A stretch of 64,000 bases of DNA from Acidovorax radicis N35. Its GTDB lineage: Bacteria; Pseudomonadota; Gammaproteobacteria; Burkholderiales; Burkholderiaceae_C. The position numbers and the translations under genes were made by a program. The DNA is taken from positions 101,410 to 165,409 of the forward strand of contig NZ_AFBG01000015.1 of the NCBI RefSeq assembly GCF_000204195.1, read 5' to 3'. How positions within the stretch are numbered: the first letter of the stretch is position 1; each line of letters starts with the position of its first letter. Below, in pieces: positions 17,766-28,408 of this stretch. Below the pieces are notes generated by a model that had not been told where the DNA came from, searched no databases, and saw only the letters and a list, made by a program, of their open reading frames with translations.

Positions 17766-17939
17766 TCAAATCTGAACCATCTCGAAGTCTTCCTTGCGGG
17801 CCCCACACTCGGGGCAGGTCCAGTTCATCGGAACCTGATCCCAGGGTGTATTGGGTGCAATGCCGTGCTCAGGTGAACCCTCTGCTTCGTCATAAATCCA
17901 ACCGCAAATCAAACACATCCAAGTTTTAGAGTCGATCAC
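17766..17939 (-). CDS. Rubredoxin
   Basis: A short 57-codon gene, easily missed. Read leftward from GTG at 17939 it gives a protein with two CxxC knuckles, MCLICGW and WTCPECGA, which bind a single iron in rubredoxins. It ends ARKEDFEMVQI, the usual rubredoxin tail. In-frame upstream sequence meets a TAA two codons before the GTG, so GTG (or, less likely, an internal Met too close to the first CxxC) must be the start. It is a small electron carrier. It lies 58 bp upstream of pilG on the same strand and diverges from thiD. Confidence 0.9.
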   Translation of the reverse strand: MIDSKTWMCLICGWIYDEAEGSPEHGIAPNTPWDQVPMNWTCPECGARKEDFEMVQI

Positions 17940-18005
17940 AGCTTAAAGGGCCTTCACATAGAATGCAACGATTGTATCTAGTCATCTCCGTGGGCTGCGG
18001 CTTCG

Positions 18006-18992
18006 GTGCCACCCCTCAAGCAGGATCTGGTCCATGACCACCAAAGCATCCCCTCCCCCCCCGAAAGCATAGACATTGAAGATGACGGTTCCGAGGACGC
18101 AAGCCCTGCGTGTGTGCTCGTCTTCAATGCCAGCGACCCCAGCGGTGCCGGTGGGCTGACAGCCGACATCACCACCATTGCCTCCGTGGGCGGGCATCCG
18201 ATTGCCGTGGTCACAGGCGCCTATGCCCGCGACACCGCAGAGATTTTTGACCACTTCAGCTTTGACGACGAGGCTGTGGCCGAGCAGGCCCGGGCCGTGC
18301 TGGAGGACCTGCCGGTACAGGCCATCAAGGTCGGTTTCGTGGGCAGCCCGGAGAACATCAGCACCATTGCCGAGATCACGACCGACTACGACGAAGTCCC
18401 CGTGATCGCCTACATGCCCAACCTGTCCTGGTGGCGCGACGAGCTGATCGACGAGTACCTGGATGCCTTCCGCGAATTGTTGTTACCGCAGACTTCGGTG
18501 TTGGTTGGAAACCACAGCACCTTGTGGCGCTGGCTGCTGCCCGACTGGACCAGCGACCGCAGTCCCACTGCCCGCGACATTGCCCGGGCCGCCTCCGAGA
18601 TGGGCGTGCCTTACACCCTGGTCACCGGCATTCCGCTGCCCGAGCAGTTTGTCGAGAACGTGCTCGCATCCCCCCAGACCGTGCTGGGCAGTGGCAAGTT
18701 CGAACTGTTCGACGCCACCTTCTCCGGCGCGGGCGACACCTTGTCCGCCGCCCTCACGGCCCTGGTGGCCAGCGGCAACGACCTGGGCGAAGCCACCAGT
18801 GAAGCCCTGGGCTACCTCGACCGCTGCCTGGACGCCGGCTTTCGCCCCGGAATGGGGCACATCGTGCCCGATCGCATGTTCTGGGCCCAGCCCGACGATG
18901 ACGAGGCCGACGGCGACGAAGAAGAACCCCTGATTGACGAAGCGCAAGCCCTCGAAGGCTTTGTGATGCCCCCCCATGACACCAAGCACTGA
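18006..18992 (+). CDS. thiD: Hydroxymethylpyrimidine/phosphomethylpyrimidine kinase ThiD-like; start uncertain
   Basis: The protein belongs to the ThiD branch of the ribokinase fold, which phosphorylates the HMP precursor of thiamine. It has [17 protein letters not shown] at the N-terminal substrate region and [12 protein letters not shown], the catalytic GAGD block, at about 242-253. An acidic C-terminal tail (EADGDEEEP) is unusual for the family. The only start giving the whole frame is GTG 18006, without a clear ribosome-binding site. An ATG at 18034 opens MTTKASPPP in another frame and runs into an eight-C tract (18055-18062) and then a stop; one extra C would join it to the main frame. 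A GTG just before LVFNASDPS is a third possibility. The end overlaps hemL by 17 bp. Confidence 0.85.
   Translation: MPPLKQDLVHDHQSIPSPPESIDIEDDGSEDASPACVLVFNASDPSGAGGLTADITTIASVGGHPIAVVTGAYARDTAEIFDHFSFDDEAVAEQARAVLEDLPVQAIKVGFVGSPENISTIAEITTDYDEVPVIAYMPNLSWWRDELIDEYLDAFRELLLPQTSVLVGNHSTLWRWLLPDWTSDRSPTARDIARAASEMGVPYTLVTGIPLPEQFVENVLASPQTVLGSGKFELFDATFSGAGDTLSAALTALVASGNDLGEATSEALGYLDRCLDAGFRPGMGHIVPDRMFWAQPDDDEADGDEEEPLIDEAQALEGFVMPPHDTKH
18055..18062 (+). repeat. Eight-C homopolymer tract near the thiD start
   Basis: Eight consecutive cytosines separate an out-of-frame ATG (18034) from the ThiD coding frame. Tract length decides whether that ATG is in frame (nine Cs) or not (eight Cs). 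Confidence 0.8.
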
Positions 18993-20286
18993 TCTCAACA
19001 TCCCCCTGTTCGAACGCGCCAAGGCGCTGATCCCCGGCGGCGTGAACTCGCCCGTGCGGGCCTTCAAGGCCGTCGGCGGCACGCCCCGTTTCGTGAAACG
19101 TGCCAAGGGCGCCTACTTCTGGGACGCCAACGACCAGCGTTTCATCGACTACATCGGCTCCTGGGGCCCGATGATCCTGGGCCACGGCCACCCCGCCGTG
19201 CTCGAAGCTGTGCAGAGCGCCGCGCTTGAAGGCTTCAGCTTTGGTGCGCCGACCGAGCGCGAGGTGGAGCTGGCCGAGGAAATCCTGAGCCTCGCCCCCT
19301 CGATGGAGATGATCCGCCTGGTCAGCTCGGGCACCGAAGCCGGCATGAGCGCTATCCGCCTGGCGCGCGGTGCCACGGGCCGCAGCAAATTCATCAAGTT
19401 TGAGGGCTGCTACCACGGCCATGCCGATTCGCTGCTGGTCAAGGCCGGCTCGGGCCTGGCCACGTTTGGCAATGCCACCAGCGCGGGCGTACCGCCCGAA
19501 GTGGTGCAGCACACTCTGGTGCTGGAATACAACAACGTCGCCCAGCTCGAAGAAGCCTTCGCCCTGCATGGCAAGGAACTGGCCTGCGTGATGATCGAGC
19601 CCATCGCGGGCAACATGAACCTGGTGCGCGCCAGCGTGCCGTTCATGAAGCGCTGCCGCGAGCTGTGCACCGAACACGGCGCGCTGCTGGTGCTCGACGA
19701 GGTGATGACCGGCTTTCGCGTGGCCCTGGGCAGCGCGCAGAGCGTGTACGCCAAGAGCATCCCCGGCTTCAAGCCCGACATCACGGTGCTCGGCAAGGTG
19801 ATCGGTGGCGGTATGCCGCTGGCCGCCTTTGGGGGCCCGCGCGCCATCATGGAACACCTGGCCCCGCTGGGTGCCGTGTACCAGGCGGGCACGCTGTCGG
19901 GCAACCCGGTGGCCACGGCCTGCGGGCTGGCCACGCTGCGCGAGATCAAAAAACCTGGCTTCTTCGACGCCCTCTCGGCCACCACACGCTCGCTGGTCGA
20001 TGGGCTGGCCGCTGCGGCGGCGGCCGAGGGCGTGCCCTTCAGCACCGACAGCGAAGGCGGCATGTTCGGCTTCTTCCTGATGCCCGAGCTGCCCCAGAAC
20101 TACGCCCAGGTGCTCAAGACCGACAGCGCGCGTTTCAACCAGTTTTTCCACGGCCTGCTGGACCGCGGTATCTACATTGCGCCGGCGCTGTACGAGGCGG
20201 GTTTCGTGAGCTCGGCCCATACGGCCGACGACATTGCCGCCACCGTGGCAGCCGCCCACGAAGTGTTCAAAGAACTATCAAAATAA
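18976..20286 (+). CDS. hemL: Glutamate-1-semialdehyde 2,1-aminomutase
   Basis: This 436-residue PLP enzyme converts glutamate-1-semialdehyde to 5-aminolevulinate in the C5 heme pathway. The N-terminus [20 protein letters not shown] is characteristic. [10 protein letters not shown], the aspartate-containing LDEVMTGFR, and the PLP lysine in [12 protein letters not shown] (about residue 274) are all present. The length is normal. Its ATG lies inside the last codons of thiD (17-bp overlap), so the genes are probably co-transcribed, as is common in this bacterial group. A dispersed hairpin repeat followed by a T-run lies just after the stop and may act as its terminator. Confidence 0.96.
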   Translation: MTPSTDLNIPLFERAKALIPGGVNSPVRAFKAVGGTPRFVKRAKGAYFWDANDQRFIDYIGSWGPMILGHGHPAVLEAVQSAALEGFSFGAPTEREVELAEEILSLAPSMEMIRLVSSGTEAGMSAIRLARGATGRSKFIKFEGCYHGHADSLLVKAGSGLATFGNATSAGVPPEVVQHTLVLEYNNVAQLEEAFALHGKELACVMIEPIAGNMNLVRASVPFMKRCRELCTEHGALLVLDEVMTGFRVALGSAQSVYAKSIPGFKPDITVLGKVIGGGMPLAAFGGPRAIMEHLAPLGAVYQAGTLSGNPVATACGLATLREIKKPGFFDALSATTRSLVDGLAAAAAAEGVPFSTDSEGGMFGFFLMPELPQNYAQVLKTDSARFNQFFHGLLDRGIYIAPALYEAGFVSSAHTADDIAATVAAAHEVFKELSK

Positions 20287-20290
20287 TAGC

Positions 20291-20330
20291 TACTGGCGCT
20301 TTACCATCAAGCGCCAGAGGCCATTTTTAC
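20291..20330. repeat. Dispersed hairpin repeat, copy 2 (hemL-iclR gap)
   Basis: A nine-base inverted repeat (20293-20301 with 20309-20317) around TACCAT, followed by AGGCCATTTTT. The core GCGCTTTACCATCAAGCGC matches the other copies. It sits between convergent genes and, with its T-run, could terminate hemL. Confidence 0.7.
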
Positions 20331-20362
20331 TGATATTCCTGCTTACCTACCCGCTTTAGCTT

Positions 20363-22592
<2,230 letters not shown>

Positions 22593-22608
22593 CGATATTG
22601 ATCGCAGC

Positions 22609-22631
22609 CAGCGCTTGCTTGGCAAGCGCTG
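22609..22631. repeat. Dispersed hairpin repeat, copy 3 (pobA-DUF5076 gap)
   Basis: A ten-base inverted repeat, CAGCGCTTGC (22609-22618) with its complement at 22622-22631 and a 3-nt loop, flanked by GTCAGGTC. Core and setting match the other copies. It lies between convergent gene ends. Confidence 0.7.
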
Positions 22632-22663
22632 TCAGGTCAAAACACTTAAATTTTGAGCATGGG

Positions 22664-22975
22664 TCAATGGTCTTTTGGTATCTCGCCTTCGACACTGACA
22701 TTCGGCTCTCTCGTTCTGCGAAGAAAGTCCTCAAGGATGAGGACACGGCATTCAGCGACGGTTTGCTCATCGCGTTGGGCATATAGACGTGCGGCGTGCT
22801 CGTACAGATCGGCCAACAGCTCCCCGAAATCTTCCGCCCCACCTTGCAAGCCACTGTTGATCATCACGTGCAATTGGCCACCACCAGCCCACAGTCGCAT
22901 GATTTCAAAGGCGCCTGGGTCGTTCAGAGCTTCCTGTGGAATTGGTAGTTCAGGCGAGTCGTCTTCCAGCGTCAT
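22664..22975 (-). CDS. DUF5076 domain-containing small protein
   Basis: A 103-residue soluble protein. It shows the pattern of DUF5076: a short N-terminal arm, ALNDPGAFEIMRLWAGGGQLHV, then EDFGELLADLYEHAARLYA, and an acidic C-terminal tail. The family has no known function. ATG 22975 has an AGGAG ribosome-binding site five bases upstream. It follows purH by 44 bp on the same strand and may be the last gene of the dusB-fis-purH transcript. Confidence 0.75.
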   Translation of the reverse strand: MTLEDDSPELPIPQEALNDPGAFEIMRLWAGGGQLHVMINSGLQGGAEDFGELLADLYEHAARLYAQRDEQTVAECRVLILEDFLRRTREPNVSVEGEIPKDH

Positions 22976-23019
22976 CGCTTCTCCTGCGTAAGTCTCACAG
23001 TTGGGCTGCTCGCTGAGGG

Positions 23020-24621
23020 TCAGTGGCGGAAATGGCGAACGCCGCTGAACACCATCGCCACACCGCGCTCGTTGGCAGCGTCGATGACTTCGTTGTCGCG
23101 CATGGAACCACCGGGCTGGATCACGCAGGTGGCGCCTGCATCGACCACCACATCGAGGCCGTCGCGGAAGGGGAAGAAGGCGTCGCTGGCCACCACGGTG
23201 CCCTGCAGCGACAGGTTGGCGTGCCCGGCCTTGATGCTGGCGATGCGGGCCGAGTCCAGGCGGCTCATCTGGCCGGCGCCCACACCCATGGTCATGCCGC
23301 CCTTGCAGAACACGATGGCGTTGCTCTTGACGTACTTGGCCACCTTCCAGGCGAACAGCAGATCTTCCATCTGTTCCAGCGTGGGCTGCTTCTGGGTCAC
23401 AACCTTGAGGTCGATGAGCGAGAGCTCGTGGTTGTCGGCCGTCTGCAGTAGCAGGCCCGAGCCGATGCGCTTGGCGTCCATGGCATTGCGGCCGCGCGCC
23501 CAGTCGGTCTTGCCACCGTGTGCGGGCAGTGCGATCTTGAGCAGGCGCACATTGGCCTTGGCCTTGAACACTTCCAGCGCTTCGGCCGTGAAGTCGGGGG
23601 CCATCAGCACTTCGACAAACTGCTTGGAGATCTGCTGCGCGGCGTTGCCGTCCACCGTGCGGTTGAAGGCGATGATGCCGCCGAAGGCGCTGGTCGGATC
23701 GGTCTGGAAGGCCTTGCTGTAGCTGTCCAGCGCATCCAGGCCCACGGCCACGCCGCAGGGGTTGGCGTGCTTGACGATCACGCAGGCCGGGGCCTCAAAG
23801 CTCTTCACACATTCCCAGGCAGCGTCGGCATCGGCGATGTTGTTGTAGCTCAGCTCCTTGCCCTGCAGCTGCACGCCCGTGACGAGCGCGCCGGGCGCGG
23901 GATGCAGGTCGCGGTACAGCGCGGCCTGCTGGTGGCTGTTTTCACCGTAGCGCAGGTCCTGCACCTTGGTGAAGATGCCGTTGCTCTGGCCGGAGAACTG
24001 GGCGCGTGTGGGCACATAGGTTTCCGACAGCTTTTCTTCTTCAAACGTGACGGACGAGAGGTAGTCGCTGATGGCGCCGTCGTACTGGGCGATGCGGTTG
24101 AACGCGGCCACCGACAGCGCGAAGCGCAGCTTGTTGGAGAGCTTGCCGCCCGCTTTCAGCTCGGCCAACACGGCGTCGTACTGGTCGGCCGAGGTGATCA
24201 CGCCCACGTCGTTCCAGTTCTTGGCGGCGCTGCGCACCATGGCGGGGCCGCCGATGTCGATGTTCTCGATGGCGTCGGCCAGCGTGCAACCGGCCTTGGC
24301 CACGGTGGCTTCAAAGGGGTAGAGGTTGACCACCAGCAGGTCGATGGTGTCGATGCCGTGTTCCTTCAAAGCCGCCATGTGTTCGGGCAGCTCGCGGCGC
24401 GCCAGCAGGCCGCCGTGCACCTTGGGGTGCAGCGTCTTCACGCGGCCGTCCAGCATTTCAGGAAACTGCGTGACCTCGGCCACTTCGGTCACGGGCAGGC
24501 CCTTGTCGGCGAGCAGCTTGGCGGTGCCGCCGGTGGACAGCAGCTTGATGCCCAGTGCATGCAGGGCTTGCGCGAATTCGACGATGCCGGTCTTGTCGGA
24601 GACGGAGAGGAGTGCGTTCAT
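23020..24621 (-). CDS. purH: Bifunctional AICAR transformylase / IMP cyclohydrolase
   Basis: This 533-residue enzyme performs the last two steps of purine synthesis, formylation of AICAR and ring closure to IMP. The N-terminal cyclohydrolase domain begins [15 protein letters not shown] and includes STGGTAKLL and [15 protein letters not shown]. The C-terminal transformylase domain carries [33 protein letters not shown] and [11 protein letters not shown] near the end, all in family order. Length is normal. The setting downstream of dusB-fis is conserved in many betaproteobacteria. A dispersed hairpin repeat lies between fis and purH, so their co-transcription may be uneven. Confidence 0.97.
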   Translation of the reverse strand: MNALLSVSDKTGIVEFAQALHALGIKLLSTGGTAKLLADKGLPVTEVAEVTQFPEMLDGRVKTLHPKVHGGLLARRELPEHMAALKEHGIDTIDLLVVNLYPFEATVAKAGCTLADAIENIDIGGPAMVRSAAKNWNDVGVITSADQYDAVLAELKAGGKLSNKLRFALSVAAFNRIAQYDGAISDYLSSVTFEEEKLSETYVPTRAQFSGQSNGIFTKVQDLRYGENSHQQAALYRDLHPAPGALVTGVQLQGKELSYNNIADADAAWECVKSFEAPACVIVKHANPCGVAVGLDALDSYSKAFQTDPTSAFGGIIAFNRTVDGNAAQQISKQFVEVLMAPDFTAEALEVFKAKANVRLLKIALPAHGGKTDWARGRNAMDAKRIGSGLLLQTADNHELSLIDLKVVTQKQPTLEQMEDLLFAWKVAKYVKSNAIVFCKGGMTMGVGAGQMSRLDSARIASIKAGHANLSLQGTVVASDAFFPFRDGLDVVVDAGATCVIQPGGSMRDNEVIDAANERGVAMVFSGVRHFRH

Positions 24622-24645
24622 GGTGTGGGTGGGGAGGGTTTGAAT

Positions 24646-24690
24646 AAAAACAGGCTCCAGCGCTTATCCATCAAGCGCTAGCAGCTATAA
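24646..24690. repeat. Dispersed hairpin repeat, copy 4 (fis-purH gap)
   Basis: CAGGCTCCAGCGCTTATCC joined to ATCAAGCGCTAGCAGCTATAA. The arms AGCGCTT and AAGCGCT pair around ATCCATC. The flanks (AACAGG on one side, AGCTATAA on the other) are shared with copy 1 in the opposite sense of reading. It is intergenic. Confidence 0.75.
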
Positions 24691-24716
24691 ATTGAATAGC
24701 AAATGACACAATGGCG

Positions 24717-24950
24717 TCAGAGCAGCTTGTGCTCGACGAGCTTTTTGCGCAGCGTGTTGCGGTTCAGGCCCAGCCATTCGGCCGCGCGGGACTGGTTGTT
24801 GTCGGCGTGCGTCATCACCACTTCCAGCAGTGGCTTTTCGACCACACGCACCAGCATCTCGTACATGCCATCGGGTGTCTCACCGCCCAGGTCGCGAAAG
24901 TAGCCCTGCAGGCTCTCGCGCACGCATTCTTCTATGTGTTTCTTGCTCAT
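24717..24950 (-). CDS. fis: Fis-family DNA-binding protein
   Basis: A 77-residue nucleoid-associated protein. The C-terminal helix-turn-helix is clear: NNQSRAAEWLGLNRNTLRKKL at about residues 51-71. The N-terminal half, with its ECVRESLQGYF helix and the beta-hairpin region, is shorter than in E. coli Fis (98 residues), as usual in betaproteobacteria. The open frame extends into dusB, but ATG 24950 overlaps the dusB stop in an ATGA and gives the family start, so translation is coupled. A palindromic Fis-like site lies in the promoter upstream of dusB. Confidence 0.93.
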   Translation of the reverse strand: MSKKHIEECVRESLQGYFRDLGGETPDGMYEMLVRVVEKPLLEVVMTHADNNQSRAAEWLGLNRNTLRKKLVEHKLL

Positions 24951-25993
24951 GCAGCCAATCCCTCTTGTTCTTCTGGTTCTGCATCCACGCCCGTGGCGGC
25001 GGGTAGCCGGTCCATCTGTTGCGCGAGGGCATCCAGGTGGTCGGCCACGGCCTGCCACTGCGTGGTGCAGTCTTCGATCGTGTTGATGTGTTGCCTGAAG
25101 GCCTCGCCGCCCGGCAGCGCGCGCAGGTACCACGCAATGTGCTTGCGTGCACTGCGCACCCCGGTCAGCTCGCCGTACAGGCTGTAGTGGTCCTGCAGGT
25201 GGTCCAGCAGCAGGCGCCGCACCTCGGCCACCAGCGGTGGCGCCAGGTGTTCGCCCGTGGCCAGAAAGTGGCCGATCTCGCGGAAGATCCACGGGCGGCC
25301 CTGGGCGGCGCGGCCAATCATGATCGCGTCAGCGCCGGTGGCAGCCAGCACATCACGCGCCTTCTCGGGCGAGGTGATGTCGCCATTGGCCACCACAGGC
25401 ACCTTCACCGCCGCCTTGACGGCCGCGATGGTGTCGTACTCCGCATGGCCCTTGTAACCCTGCTCGCGCGTACGGCCGTGCACGGTGAGCATCTGGATAC
25501 CCACGGCCTCGAACTGCCGCGCGAGTTGCACCGCGTTCTTGTGCTCCTGGCACCAGCCGGTGCGCATCTTCAGCGTGACGGGCACGTTGAAGGGCGCGCA
25601 GGCCTGCACCACGGCCTCGGCAATTTCCACCGCCAGGGCCTCGTTCTGCATCAGCGCGGAGCCCGCCCACTTGTTACACACCTTCTTGGCCGGGCAACCC
25701 ATGTTGATATCGATGATCTGCGCGCCACGCTCCACGTTGTAGACCGCGGCCTCGGCCATCATCGGCGCATCGGTGCCGGCGATCTGCACGGCAATGGGCC
25801 CCGGTTCCCCTTCATGATTGGCCCGGCGCGAGGTCTTGAGGCTGTTCCACAAGTCCTTGCGCGAGGTCACCATCTCGCTCACCGCATACCCAGCCCCCAG
25901 AGCCTTGCACAACTGGCGAAACGGCCGGTCGGTGACGCCCGCCATCGGGGCGACGAACAACCGGTTCGCCAGAGGAATGTGGCCGATGTGCAT
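24947..25993 (-). CDS. dusB: tRNA-dihydrouridine synthase B
   Basis: A 348-residue FMN enzyme that reduces uridines in the tRNA D-loop. The TIM-barrel start LANRLFVAPMAGVTDRPFR is typical. The catalytic cysteine is in NMGCPAKKVCNKWAGSALM (about residues 97-115), and the phosphate-binding MIGRAAQGRPWIF is at about 221-233. Dus enzymes act on the D-loop; this family is the bacterial DusB type, supported by the dusB-fis gene pair. ATG 25993 is preceded by the only AT-rich intergenic stretch nearby. Confidence 0.95.
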   Translation of the reverse strand: MHIGHIPLANRLFVAPMAGVTDRPFRQLCKALGAGYAVSEMVTSRKDLWNSLKTSRRANHEGEPGPIAVQIAGTDAPMMAEAAVYNVERGAQIIDINMGCPAKKVCNKWAGSALMQNEALAVEIAEAVVQACAPFNVPVTLKMRTGWCQEHKNAVQLARQFEAVGIQMLTVHGRTREQGYKGHAEYDTIAAVKAAVKVPVVANGDITSPEKARDVLAATGADAIMIGRAAQGRPWIFREIGHFLATGEHLAPPLVAEVRRLLLDHLQDHYSLYGELTGVRSARKHIAWYLRALPGGEAFRQHINTIEDCTTQWQAVADHLDALAQQMDRLPAATGVDAEPEEQEGLAA

Positions 25994-26043
25994 GGACGAG
26001 GGGTGAGATGGAGGCAGCAGCAGATGCTGAAAAAGGAGGCAGG

Positions 26044-26068
26044 ATTGTACCTGCTGAAAATTTCAGCA
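26044..26068 (-). promoter_or_regulatory. dusB-fis promoter region with Fis-like palindrome
   Basis: A perfect 17-bp palindrome, TGCTGAAA-A-TTTCAGCA (26052-26068), contains GCTGAAAATTTCAGC, which matches the E. coli Fis core pattern (G, AT-rich centre, C) at 13 of 15 positions. Directly downstream in the leftward sense is TACAAT (26044-26049), a good -10. The palindrome therefore fills the promoter spacer. A second CTGAAAATTT half lies near 26088. Confidence 0.5.
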
Positions 26069-26155
26069 AATGAAATGTTTTGCCCCCTGAAAATTTGGGC
26101 GAGAGTGGCACCGTGGGACCCCGCGTCCATCAAGCGCTGTCCCGGCTGGGCAAGC

Positions 26156-26725
26156 TCATCGTGCAGCGAGATCGGCGTCTGCGGTGCGCACAGGTGCAGT
26201 GCCGCGCTGCGCAAAGCGCCACCAGGCATCCGGGGTGTTTTCGAACTGATGGCGGGCCATCATCGCGCGCAGCCAATCGCGGTTGTGCCGCACATCGGGC
26301 GAAAAGCCCTGCGCAGCCGCTGCCGCGCCTGCCAACTCCACACCTGCGGGCGTGCCCATGTCCACGTCATGCCCATCTGCCAGCGGCCCACGCACCACCT
26401 TGCTGGCCTTCATTCCGTCCACCACCCGCACCTTCACCACCCAGCCACCGCCAGCCGCCGGGCAGGTGGCTTGCAGCACCATGCCTTGCGCCTGCAGCTC
26501 CTGGCCAACACGCTGCAAGGCCGCGCGCGCCGACGGTGTTTCGGTGCAGGTGGTGATGGCGGCGGTCGACACCTCGGCAGCGGGCAGTTCGGGCACCGCA
26601 GCCCGTGGGCTGTGTGCACATGCGGCCAGCAGGAGTGCCAAGACCAACGGTGCCCAGCGCGGACCTGCTGGCAGGCCCGCCTGGGCCGGGCTGCCAGTAA
26701 CGACATGGGGTTGAAAACTGTGCAT
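26156..26725 (-). CDS. Lipoprotein resembling a degenerate VanX-type (M15) D-Ala-D-Ala dipeptidase
   Basis: A 189-residue protein with an N-terminal signal ending in the lipobox LLLAAC (Cys36). The C-terminal half resembles the end of VanX-like dipeptidases: DMGTP (122-126), then HNRDWLRAMM and a tryptophan pair (AWWRF, 167-171). In active enzymes this last block is E-W-W-H, with the catalytic Glu and a zinc-binding His; here they are Ala and Arg. The S-x-H-x6-D zinc motif is also not visible. It is therefore probably non-catalytic, perhaps a peptide- or cell-wall-binding lipoprotein. The ATG has a strong GGAGGAG site. It diverges from the YqaA-type gene. The family assignment rests on a short region and is moderate. 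Confidence 0.6.
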   Translation of the reverse strand: MHSFQPHVVTGSPAQAGLPAGPRWAPLVLALLLAACAHSPRAAVPELPAAEVSTAAITTCTETPSARAALQRVGQELQAQGMVLQATCPAAGGGWVVKVRVVDGMKASKVVRGPLADGHDVDMGTPAGVELAGAAAAAQGFSPDVRHNRDWLRAMMARHQFENTPDAWWRFAQRGTAPVRTADADLAAR

Positions 26726-26878
26726 GGGGCCTCCTCCGTGTGGATTTTTTGAGGGACGGTGTGGGTATCACGATATGAAAGACGCCATCTACAGGCCATG
26801 CGCAGATGGCGCGGACCGGCGTAGGACGGCGCCCCCTGGCAAGAAAGCACCGGCTGCACCGCCCTACACTTGCCGCTT

Positions 26879-27361
26879 ATGGAAATCTGGATGCACCAGC
26901 TGCTGGAATGGCTTGCGCTGCCGCAGTTCGGCCTGAGCACGGTTTTTGTGGTGGCGTTCATTTCTGCCACGCTGCTGCCGCTGGGCTCGGAGCCTGCAGT
27001 GTTCGGCCTGATCAAGATCAACCCCGAACTCTTCTGGCCCGCCATCCTGGTGGCTACGGCCGGCAACACGCTGGGCGGTGGTGTGAGCTGGTGGATGGGC
27101 CTGGGCGCCCACAAGGCGGTGGACAAGGCCCGTGGCAACGCCACCGACGTGCGCGCCCTCCACTGGCTCCAGCGTTTTGGCGCGCGCGCTTGCCTGATGA
27201 GCTGGCTGCCCGTGGTGGGCGACCCGCTGTGCGCTGTGGCGGGGTGGTTGAAGCTACCGTTCTGGCCCTGCCTGGCGTACATGGCAGTGGGCAAGTTTTT
27301 CCGTTATTTGGTCATGACCAGCGTGCTGCTGTACTTCATGCCCGGGCACATCGTGCCGTGA
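26879..27361 (+). CDS. YqaA-family (DedA/SNARE-associated-like) inner-membrane protein
   Basis: A 160-residue membrane protein with four or so hydrophobic segments. The conserved blocks fit the YqaA branch of the DedA/VTT superfamily: LLPLGSEPAVFGL near residue 32, GNTLGGGVSWWMG near residue 64, and RFGARACLMSWLPVVGDPLC near residue 96. These proteins are linked to membrane homeostasis; a precise substrate is not known for YqaA. ATG 26879 is chosen; an in-frame TTG nine bases upstream is unlikely. A TACACT hexamer eight bases before the ATG and the absence of a Shine-Dalgarno sequence suggest a very short leader. Confidence 0.85.
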   Translation: MEIWMHQLLEWLALPQFGLSTVFVVAFISATLLPLGSEPAVFGLIKINPELFWPAILVATAGNTLGGGVSWWMGLGAHKAVDKARGNATDVRALHWLQRFGARACLMSWLPVVGDPLCAVAGWLKLPFWPCLAYMAVGKFFRYLVMTSVLLYFMPGHIVP

Positions 27362-27397
27362 CAGTGCCGGCGATGTGTGCAGGCGCAGGCCGCCGCC

Positions 27398-28333
27398 TCA
27401 GGCGATGTAGCCCAGCTCCCTGAGCAAGTTATGTGCAACCGCGTCAAATTCGAGGATCTCATCCGCTGACAAGATGCTGCGCCAGGCATCCAGCAATTGC
27501 GGGTCTGGTGCCTGCAGGGTTCTGGCCTGCTGCGCTCGCCGCCGCTCTTCGGACACGATGACCGCACCATCTGCGGTGACACGGCCTTTGTGCTCCTGGA
27601 GCCGTTCTCCGCTTCGGGTGTGGTAACCCAGCATGGCGGTATCAAAATCGAGCCGGATGAAATCGCACACCCTTCGCAGTTCTGCTTCGGTATTGGCAAT
27701 GAGGTTTTCGTAGCGGAGTTCCAGGTAGTTCTGGCACAGCACGCCGTTGCTTCTTGTGGTGGTGACGTTGTCCCGCCAGTGCCGCGCCTGGACAGCCATG
27801 GATCTCCCGGGTGAAAACCACTGATCCCGCAGCGAGGCAGCGCATGCCCGCCCATCGCGAACGATGTGGATGAAATGCGCTTCCGGCAGCAGTTGCTGCA
27901 GATAGGGCATGTGCAGGCCATACAGCGGCGTCTTGTCGCCCCACCGCGTCTTGTGGAACCTGGCGGCATACATCCGATAGAACACCCGGAAACCGTCGGG
28001 GAGACTGAAGGGATCGACGCATTCCAGAGCCTGTGAAAAAGCAGCCCGGTCGATGCCAAAGTCCGCCCATCCCGGCGCGTGGGGAGGAAAACCCGTGACG
28101 GCGTTGCAAAACCAGGTGCGCGGATCGGGTGTGCCAAAACCGTCCAGGGGCATGGCGAGAAACCCTGTCTCTGGCGGAATGGCGAGCGCGGGGTGTGCAT
28201 CCAGCATCAGCCGCAAAAGGGTGGTCCCCGATCGGGGTGAGCCGACGATGATCGGCATGGGGGGAAGGGCTGGCAAGGGTGCTTGCACCGCTCGGCCTTT
28301 GCAAAGCCGCTGCCAGTAATGCTGGAGGCCCAT
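27398..28333 (-). CDS. Sulfotransferase family protein
   Basis: A 311-residue soluble protein with the two PAPS-binding signatures of sulfotransferases: the 5'-phosphosulfate loop GSPRSGTTLLR (residues 31-41) and the 3'-phosphate block HIVRDGRACAASL near residue 156. WGDKTP near residue 133 is also typical of bacterial carbohydrate sulfotransferases. It would move sulfate from PAPS to a sugar or similar acceptor. It is transcribed away from the glycosyltransferase operon across a 75-bp gap, and an AAGGAA ribosome-binding site precedes the ATG. Its place beside a glycan operon suggests sulfation of the glycan made there, but the acceptor cannot be told from sequence. Confidence 0.85.
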   Translation of the reverse strand: MGLQHYWQRLCKGRAVQAPLPALPPMPIIVGSPRSGTTLLRLMLDAHPALAIPPETGFLAMPLDGFGTPDPRTWFCNAVTGFPPHAPGWADFGIDRAAFSQALECVDPFSLPDGFRVFYRMYAARFHKTRWGDKTPLYGLHMPYLQQLLPEAHFIHIVRDGRACAASLRDQWFSPGRSMAVQARHWRDNVTTTRSNGVLCQNYLELRYENLIANTEAELRRVCDFIRLDFDTAMLGYHTRSGERLQEHKGRVTADGAVIVSEERRRAQQARTLQAPDPQLLDAWRSILSADEILEFDAVAHNLLRELGYIA

Positions 28334-28408
28334 CGCGTATCATTTCCTTTACTGGCAAGCGCCCGCTACAGCTTCGCCTTCAGACATCCCTGAGTTCAAA
28401 GGTCCCCT

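Noticed and set aside
18754..20259. Leftward open frame of 501 codons opposite hemL
   Set aside because: HemL on the other strand has all its PLP motifs; the antisense product is low-complexity His/Gly/Arg-rich.
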